From Gammaproteobacteria bacterium (GTDB taxonomy: Bacteria > Pseudomonadota > Gammaproteobacteria > Pseudomonadales > Pseudohongiellaceae): a stretch of 11,475 bases of DNA. Shown one piece after another: positions 6,599 to 11,475 of the stretch. The number at the start of each line of letters is the position of its first letter. The first letter of the stretch is position 1. The position numbers were made by a program, and so were the translations under genes. The notes beneath the pieces are model-generated. The model saw only the letters and a list, made by a program, of their open reading frames with translations, had not been told where the DNA came from and did no database searches. The DNA lies in assembly GCA_002719575.1 (NCBI GenBank), contig PBHS01000057.1, forward strand, positions 1-11,475, given 5' to 3'.

Positions 6599-7800
6599 GT
6601 GCGCTGGTTTTCAAATATCAAGCTTTTGATCAGGCGGGTAAGGTTAAATACGGGCAGCTAAGTGCGGAATCTGAACGGGAGGCCGTGCGCATTTTGAAAG
6701 GCCGCAACCTGACCCCAGTAAAGATTCATCAAACGCGGCCTGGCACTGAGCTGCTGCGCCGCAAGAAAATTTCGCATGCGGATCTACTGGGCTTCACCAG
6801 CGGACTATGCACCCTGGTGGAAGCCCGTATTCCAATCGACAAGGCGCTTCGTCTATTGGATGGCATCACGGAAGCGTCGGCCATGCGTGAGCTGGTGCTG
6901 CAGCTGTTGAAGGATGTCAAGGAAGGTCGAAGCCTGGCTGAGGCCATGGAGTCTCATCCGCAAGTGTTCAGCAAGATGTACGTCAATATTGTGCGTGCCG
7001 GCGAAGAAGGCGGCATTCTGCATGAGCTGCTCCCCGACCTTGCCGGGTTCCTCGATACTTCGGCACAAACCAGACAGGCGGTCATCTCAGCCATGATTTA
7101 TCCGACAGTGCTGCTGATCACCGGGGTGGTCTCGGTATTCTTGCTGCTGATCTTTGTGGTACCCCAGTTCGCGCTGATGTTCGAGAACGCCGGCACGGAT
7201 ATTCCGGCGTCAGCGGCTTTTATGCTAGGGCTGAGCGATTTCCTGAAAAGCTATGGTTATCTGTTTGCGGTCGCGCTGTTTTTGGCCTTGATCGCGTGGC
7301 GTCGTTTGGATCAGGAATTTACTACCAAGCTAAAAAAAGATCGTTTTTTGCTCTCGTTGCCAATGTTTGGCAGCCTCATTTTGTCTCGTGAGTGCGCAGC
7401 GTTCTCGCGTACGCTTGGCGCACTTTTAGGGGCAGGTATCCCATTAATTCGCGCCCTAAGAGTTTCGCGTGAAGTGGTTGGAAACGCAGTGCTCAGCGTC
7501 AGTCTTGAGCGGGTTGAAGAGGATGTGCGTGGTGGTGCGGGCCTCGGCCTGGCATTGGAGAAAACCGGGCAGTTCCCGACTTTGCTGCACCAGCTGGTTG
7601 CGGTTGGCGAGGAGTCTGGCCGGACGGCGAACATCTTGCTCAAGTCAGCGGGGACTTTCGACACGCAGGTACGTAATCAGATTTCCTCACTTGTGGCGGC
7701 TTTGCAGCCGGCACTGATTATTTTTCTTGCCATCGCAGTCGGTGGCATCACCATCACCATGTTGTCCGCGGTGTTCAGCATGAATGCTGTGGAGTTTTGA
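6595..7800 (+). CDS. gspF: Type II secretion system inner-membrane protein GspF
   Basis: Polytopic platform protein thought to couple GspE motion to pseudopilin insertion. 401 residues, the usual length. It has two tandem T2SSF cytoplasmic repeats, one around residues 60-160 (FTSGLCTLVEARIPIDKALR) and one around 265-360 (SRTLGALLGAGIPLIRALR). Three membrane segments sit at about 165-190 (YPTVLLITGVVSVFLLLIFV), 221-236 (YLFAVALFLALIAW) and 370-395 (ALIIFLAIAVGGITITML). The N-terminal segment FKYQAFDQAGKVKYGQLSAE is typical of the family. It begins within the gspE stop (ATGA), with only a weak GCGAG upstream, so coupling to gspE translation is likely. gspD starts 2 bases after its stop. Confidence 0.96.
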   Translation: MSALVFKYQAFDQAGKVKYGQLSAESEREAVRILKGRNLTPVKIHQTRPGTELLRRKKISHADLLGFTSGLCTLVEARIPIDKALRLLDGITEASAMRELVLQLLKDVKEGRSLAEAMESHPQVFSKMYVNIVRAGEEGGILHELLPDLAGFLDTSAQTRQAVISAMIYPTVLLITGVVSVFLLLIFVVPQFALMFENAGTDIPASAAFMLGLSDFLKSYGYLFAVALFLALIAWRRLDQEFTTKLKKDRFLLSLPMFGSLILSRECAAFSRTLGALLGAGIPLIRALRVSREVVGNAVLSVSLERVEEDVRGGAGLGLALEKTGQFPTLLHQLVAVGEESGRTANILLKSAGTFDTQVRNQISSLVAALQPALIIFLAIAVGGITITMLSAVFSMNAVEF

Positions 7801-7802
7801 TC

Positions 7803-9998
7803 ATGAATCTGGAAAAGCATGTGCATTGTCCAATTTTCACTGCAACGCTGGGTCTTGCAAAGCCAGCGCGATCGGCAACGGCGAGATCCGTTATGGGTCT
7901 AACTCTGGCCTTGGCTCTGGCCTCCTGCACCACGCTGGAGCCACGCAGTGAGCTACCCACTGCCGCTCGCCCAGTGTTGGCCCGTTCAGCCAGCCAGTCT
8001 GCAGTGACGATTCCATCGCTGCAAAACTCCAGTTCTGACGAACAGCAGGCACTAATTGACACAATTAATCGCGATGGGCAGGCCTCTGAATTTGGCGGGT
8101 TCCGCGAGCTGGTACCCGTTCCGGAAGTGGTCGAGGGCGAGGATGTGGTGGAACTGAATTACGAGCAGGCGGAGCTACGCCTGGTGCTGGAAGAACTGGC
8201 CGATGCATTGGATATAACCCTCGTTATCGATCCCAGCATCGATAGCCAGATTAGTATCCGAACTTCTCCCAACCGTCCGCTACAGCGAGATGACATCTGG
8301 CCATTGATCCGATTGCTGAGTCGCGATGGCGGCGTGATTCTCGAGCAAGCCGGCGACGTATGGACTGCTCGCCGCGTTGTCTCTAACCTGCCTGCAGAAA
8401 TCGCTACGCCCGGGACTTTGGGTGATGGAACTGCTGCGAGCATTATGCAGGTGACCCCCCTGGTCTTCGTGTCCACCGATGCGGTGATTCAGGCCATCCA
8501 GCCCCTACTTGAGCCCAACGGTGGCGTTAGTCAGCTGGGCAACACTAACATGCTGATTGTCTCTGGCTCCGAATATGATCTGCAGCGGATAAATCAGCTG
8601 CTAATGCTTATTGACGCAGACCCTTTCGCAAATCAGGGCATTCACCTGTATCAGCTCAGCAATGCGAACGCCAGCGAAGTAGCGGAAGAGCTGGCCGAAA
8701 TCCTAACGCTTATCGAGGGGTCCGATCCTGCCTATCAGGTTAAAGGCATTGAGCGCATCAATGCGCTACTGGTGACAGCGCCCGCCACGCGTGGTTTTGA
8801 AGAAATTTCCCGCTGGGTCCAAATCCTGGACGCCGACAGTCAGGAACAGGTCGAGCAGCTGTTCATGTATAGGGTAAAAAATCTGGTTGCGCAGGAGCTG
8901 GCGGACACGCTGGCAGATGTTTTTGAAGAATATGATGAGCCTTTATTTTCCTCAGCGCGCGATATCGAGGATGATCGCCTACGAACGCCTCAGATTTTTC
9001 CAGAGCTTTCCGAGAATCCGGCGGACGGCGAAAATCGAGCAAACCCTGAGAACGCATCGGCCGGGTTGTCGGTCTCGTCCGAGGCTGCTGTGTCGGCCAA
9101 TCTGTCAGTTAAGATCGTGGCTGATGAATCCACCAACAGTTTGTTAATTAGAAGTACCGCGCGGGATTACAGGCAGCTGCTGACGACTATCAGCCAGCTG
9201 GATGCGGTTCCGTTGCAGGTTATGGTCAATGCTGTGATCGCCCAGATCACCCTCAATGACGAAAATCGGTTTGGTGTGGACTGGAGCCGCATCGCCAGTA
9301 ATGCCGCGACGGACCCGATCTCCACCGTGGCGATGACAGACTTTGTCCCTAATCTCGGTGGGCTAATGTTCAGCAAGGGGTTTCTCGACGGATCAGCGCG
9401 GGTGGAGGCGACTCTGGAAGCCATTGCTGTCAACAACGATGTGCGTCTGCTGGCTAGGCCCTCATTGACAGTTAGTAACAATCAGGAAGGTGAAATCCAG
9501 ATTGGTGCTGAGGTGCCAGTAGAAGCGGGGCAGTCCATCGGCACCGGCGGTGTTTCCACTACCAACATTCAATATCGCCCAACAGGCATCGAGCTCTACA
9601 TAACTCCGCAGATTAATGAGGACGGTGTAGTGAATCTCATCATTCGGCAGGTGCTCTCTTCCGTGGATAACAGTGCAGCCGGTGTGAACAACAACCCAGT
9701 TTTCAATAATCAGGAGATCAGTACCACAGTGGTGGTTCGAAACGGCGAAAACATAGTGCTAGGCGGGCTGATTCAGACCGACGTTGAGTCTCTTAATAGG
9801 GGCATTCCGTTAATCAACCAGGTGCCGGTGCTTGGTAATCTGTTTTCTTATCAGCAGGAGAACCGAGAGCGTCGGGAACTGTTCATTGTGCTACGCCCGG
9901 AAATCATCAATCTGAATGCCGAGAACGGTGTACAATATTCAGATATTCTCGATCGTTTTGAGCTGGCGTCCGAGCTTTTTGAAGATCTAAACATTTAA
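7803..9998 (+). CDS. gspD: Type II secretion system secretin GspD, predicted lipoprotein
   Basis: Outer-membrane secretin that forms the multimeric exit channel. 731 residues from the ATG at 7803, chosen because GGAG (7791-7794) lies 8 bases ahead; a TTG at 7797 would be too close. The N-terminus has a long polar stretch, Arg28, a hydrophobic run and the lipobox LASC with Cys42, suggesting cleavage by signal peptidase II and lipidation. Domains: N0 at about 115-193, N1 at about 213-270, N2 at about 279-343, N3 at about 351-466 with an acidic insertion at about 380-432, and the secretin barrel at about 473-703. The hallmarks VPVEAGQ and VPVLGNLF (about 673-680) are present. Only about 28 residues follow the barrel, so a pilotin-binding S domain looks absent or minimal. 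A gap of about 150 bases follows before gspG. Confidence 0.96.
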   Translation: MNLEKHVHCPIFTATLGLAKPARSATARSVMGLTLALALASCTTLEPRSELPTAARPVLARSASQSAVTIPSLQNSSSDEQQALIDTINRDGQASEFGGFRELVPVPEVVEGEDVVELNYEQAELRLVLEELADALDITLVIDPSIDSQISIRTSPNRPLQRDDIWPLIRLLSRDGGVILEQAGDVWTARRVVSNLPAEIATPGTLGDGTAASIMQVTPLVFVSTDAVIQAIQPLLEPNGGVSQLGNTNMLIVSGSEYDLQRINQLLMLIDADPFANQGIHLYQLSNANASEVAEELAEILTLIEGSDPAYQVKGIERINALLVTAPATRGFEEISRWVQILDADSQEQVEQLFMYRVKNLVAQELADTLADVFEEYDEPLFSSARDIEDDRLRTPQIFPELSENPADGENRANPENASAGLSVSSEAAVSANLSVKIVADESTNSLLIRSTARDYRQLLTTISQLDAVPLQVMVNAVIAQITLNDENRFGVDWSRIASNAATDPISTVAMTDFVPNLGGLMFSKGFLDGSARVEATLEAIAVNNDVRLLARPSLTVSNNQEGEIQIGAEVPVEAGQSIGTGGVSTTNIQYRPTGIELYITPQINEDGVVNLIIRQVLSSVDNSAAGVNNNPVFNNQEISTTVVVRNGENIVLGGLIQTDVESLNRGIPLINQVPVLGNLFSYQQENRERRELFIVLRPEIINLNAENGVQYSDILDRFELASELFEDLNI

Positions 9999-10147
9999 AG
10001 CCCAAAGCCCCGCGTAACCCGAATGAGACGCACTGCAATCGGCCGAGAGATCGTTCTACGAAGTCCATTAGGTCGAAAGCTGCCAGGCATGCCGTGACCA
10101 GTGGATAAGGGACCGGCTTCGAGACCAACAGGATGAGGAACAGCAAT
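9999..10147. other. Intergenic gap between gspD and gspG
   Basis: This is the only sizeable break in the cluster. No terminator with a T-tract is visible. An imperfect stem can be drawn from GGTCGAAAGC (10071-10080) and GCTTCGAGACC (10116-10126), with a 2-base bulge and a 1-base bulge, and GGCATGCC (10086-10093) is a palindrome inside it. These could shape mRNA processing or pseudopilin expression, but they may also be chance. No clear promoter was found. Confidence 0.35.
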
Positions 10148-10555
10148 ATGCAAAAAACACAATTTCGCACCCGCGCAGGAGGCTTTACCCTTATTGAGAT
10201 CTTGGTGGTTATGGCCATTATCGGCATGCTGGCTGTGATGGTCGCGCCCAGCATTTTCACTCAGCAGGTCGGCGCTCAGCGCGATGCTGCTCTGTCACAA
10301 GTCGCAGCTCTTGAAACCGCGCTGGACACCTATCGGCTCGATGTCGGTCAGTACCCCGACTCGCTGGAGGGATTGGTACAAAACGACTCCGGCCGGGCGG
10401 CCTGGAATGGCCCCTACCTGCGCCGGCAAGTGCCATTGGACCCCTGGGGCAATTACTTTGCTTATGACAGTGATGGGCGAGATTTCACGCTTTTCTCCTA
10501 CGGGCCCGACGGTGAGCAGGGCGGTGAGGGCGATGACGCGGACATTGGTCTCTAG
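10148..10555 (+). CDS. gspG: Type II secretion system major pseudopilin GspG
   Basis: Major subunit of the T2SS pseudopilus. 135 residues. A prepilin peptidase site lies at AGG|FTLIE, with cleavage between Gly12 and Phe13 and the conserved Glu at mature position 5. The hydrophobic N-terminal helix is LIEILVVMAIIGMLAVMV. The C-terminal domain has the GspG signature DPWGN at 98-102 and the tail YGPDGEQGGEGDDADIG, the calcium-binding loop that distinguishes GspG from type IV pilins. The ATG at 10148 is chosen because GAGGAA (10135-10140) lies 7 bases ahead. An in-frame ATG at 10133 overlaps that ribosome site and has none of its own. The 3' end overlaps gspH by 23 bases. Confidence 0.97.
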   Translation: MQKTQFRTRAGGFTLIEILVVMAIIGMLAVMVAPSIFTQQVGAQRDAALSQVAALETALDTYRLDVGQYPDSLEGLVQNDSGRAAWNGPYLRRQVPLDPWGNYFAYDSDGRDFTLFSYGPDGEQGGEGDDADIGL

Positions 10556-11090
10556 GCTCTGGTTAAACAGCCACCGACCGGCATGCGAGCGCGGTTTTAC
10601 CTTGCTGGAAATTCTGTTGGTGCTTTTCATCATCGCGCTGGCCAGCGTGTTGGCGGTACCTAATGTCGGCGGCCTTGATGCCCGCACTTACAGTGCACAG
10701 CTTCGAAAGGTGGAAGCCTTGTTGCGTTTCGCCAGGCGGAACGCCGTTCTCACCGGCCTTCCCGCCAGCACCCGACTTTATGGGCCCTCTCACGATCCCT
10801 ATGCCGCAGACTCGGTGGTGGCTGGCCAATTTGCCCCGGAGCAAGAACAGGACGCAGGGCTGCTGCAAGCCCCGCTTGCCCGCTGGGAAAGTCAAGGCAT
10901 TGCTCTGAGTTTTGAAGACAGCACTGAGCGACTTACCGAAGTCGAGCGCTTTATCGATGTCACTTTTTATCCAGAGGGCGGCAGCACCGGGGGCACACTA
11001 ATTTTATCGCGGGATGATCGTCATACCCGGATAGTGATTGATCCTTTCACTGGGCGCATCAGCAGCGAGGAAACGAATGCGTCGAAATGA
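10533..11090 (+). CDS. gspH: Type II secretion system minor pseudopilin GspH
   Basis: Minor pseudopilin thought to sit near the tip of the pseudopilus. 185 residues. The prepilin peptidase site is ERG|FTLLE, cut after Gly21, with Glu at mature position 5 and a hydrophobic helix LLEILLVLFIIALASVLAV. The beta-rich C-terminal part contains VTFYPEGGSTGGTLILSRDDRHTRIVIDPFTGRI, a pattern typical of GspH (FxPxGxxxxG…I.ID..TG). The start at 10533 gives a 20-residue leader before the processing Gly but has GAGG only 3 bases upstream. A TTG at 10545 is the alternative. The frame is open much further upstream inside gspG, but that part is an out-of-frame shadow. It overlaps gspG by 23 bases and the next gene by 14. 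Confidence 0.9.
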   Translation: MTRTLVSRLWLNSHRPACERGFTLLEILLVLFIIALASVLAVPNVGGLDARTYSAQLRKVEALLRFARRNAVLTGLPASTRLYGPSHDPYAADSVVAGQFAPEQEQDAGLLQAPLARWESQGIALSFEDSTERLTEVERFIDVTFYPEGGSTGGTLILSRDDRHTRIVIDPFTGRISSEETNASK

Positions 11091-11469
11091 TAGCCTGCTT
11101 TCAGCAGAGGAAGGCTTTACCCTGCTAGAAGTCATAACGGCATTGGCTATTACCGGTTTTGTGCTGGGCGGGTTGTTCTCTTTAGTGGGGGCAAGTAAGC
11201 AGCTGACGTGGCGCTCGATGGAGAGCCTTGAGCGGGCCACGCAGATCCGAGCCGCAACCAATTTCGCTCTACTGCAAAACGAGTTCGCCGAGGTGGAGGA
11301 AATTCTCGAGCAGGACGCCTACCGCATTCGCCCGAGAGAGGCGCTTGAAGCGCCTGAGCGCAAGACTCAGCCGATCGCGCATCAGCTGGAGGCTTACGAG
11401 ATAGTTGGCAACGATCGCGATGAGGTGATTTATGGAGTCCGCTGGATTCAGCTGGACCTGCCTTTATAG
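11077..11469 (+). CDS. gspI: Type II secretion system minor pseudopilin, probably GspI
   Basis: Pseudopilin of 130 residues with a prepilin peptidase site EEG|FTLLE, cut after Gly13, Glu at mature position 5, and a hydrophobic helix LLEVITALAITGFVLGGLFSL. GAGG (11067-11070) lies 6 bases ahead of the ATG at 11077, and the gene overlaps gspH by 14 bases. The order G-H-then-this, the EVITALAI variant of the helix and the short length fit GspI. The C-terminal half (LEAYEIVGNDRDEVIYGVRWIQL) lacks a strong family signature, so a divergent minor pseudopilin of another class cannot be excluded. GspJ and GspK would be expected just past the right edge. Confidence 0.72.
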   Translation: MRRNDSLLSAEEGFTLLEVITALAITGFVLGGLFSLVGASKQLTWRSMESLERATQIRAATNFALLQNEFAEVEEILEQDAYRIRPREALEAPERKTQPIAHQLEAYEIVGNDRDEVIYGVRWIQLDLPL

Positions 11470-11475
11470 GTTGGC

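Noticed and set aside
7797..7802. TTG start for GspD two codons upstream
   Set aside because: The ribosome site GGAG at 7791-7794 would be only 2 bases away, whereas the ATG at 7803 has the right 8-base spacing.
10284..10532. In-frame upstream extension of gspH inside gspG
   Set aside because: The extension is the out-of-frame translation of the conserved gspG coding sequence. A pseudopilin leader is short, so the start near 10533 fits better.
3175..11469. Type IV pilus or MSHA pilus locus instead of T2SS
   Set aside because: The GspG signature (DPWGN and the GGEGDDADI calcium loop), the GspH-type pseudopilin and the GspE/GspD features point to T2SS. No PilM, PilP, full-length pilin or adhesin gene is seen.

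Overview
The window looks like chromosomal DNA from a gammaproteobacterium outside the Enterobacterales, possibly a Pseudomonas-like or marine lineage. The evidence is the protein families and the gene order polA – engB – cytochrome c4 – dsbA, which I recall from pseudomonads. Base composition and codon use look even throughout. I see no insertion sequence, phage gene, tRNA, rRNA or CRISPR array.

Left part (1-2910), housekeeping genes. The 3' end of polA (DNA polymerase I, last 176 residues) converges on engB (ribosome-assembly GTPase, minus strand), and the two overlap by 7 bases. A divergent intergenic region with an unusual nested inverted repeat separates engB from a diheme cytochrome c4 gene. 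dsbA (periplasmic disulfide oxidase with a CSHC active site) follows and ends at a strong rho-independent terminator.

Middle gap (2911-3174). No convincing gene. It holds a sigma-54-like promoter match just ahead of the secretion genes.

Right part (3175-11475), a type II secretion (T2SS) operon, all on the plus strand, in the order gspL, gspM, gspE, gspF, gspD, gspG, gspH, gspI. It continues past the right edge. GspE (ATPase) docks on the inner-membrane platform formed by GspF, GspL and GspM and drives assembly of a pseudopilus. GspG is the major pseudopilin; GspH and GspI are minor ones. The pseudopilus pushes folded periplasmic substrates through the GspD secretin. gspM/gspE and gspE/gspF overlap by 4 bases, gspF/gspD are 2 bases apart, and gspG/gspH and gspH/gspI overlap. 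The one real break is about 150 bases between gspD and gspG.

Most notable points: GspD carries a lipobox, so it may be a self-targeting liposecretin like HxcQ; the T2SS gene order is non-canonical and begins with gspL-gspM, with no gspC upstream; no room is left for the Spot 42/ErsA small RNA that sits between polA and engB in relatives; and a possibly structured element lies upstream of cytochrome c4. I did not find a wholly novel system. The most distinctive unit is this atypical T2SS cluster.
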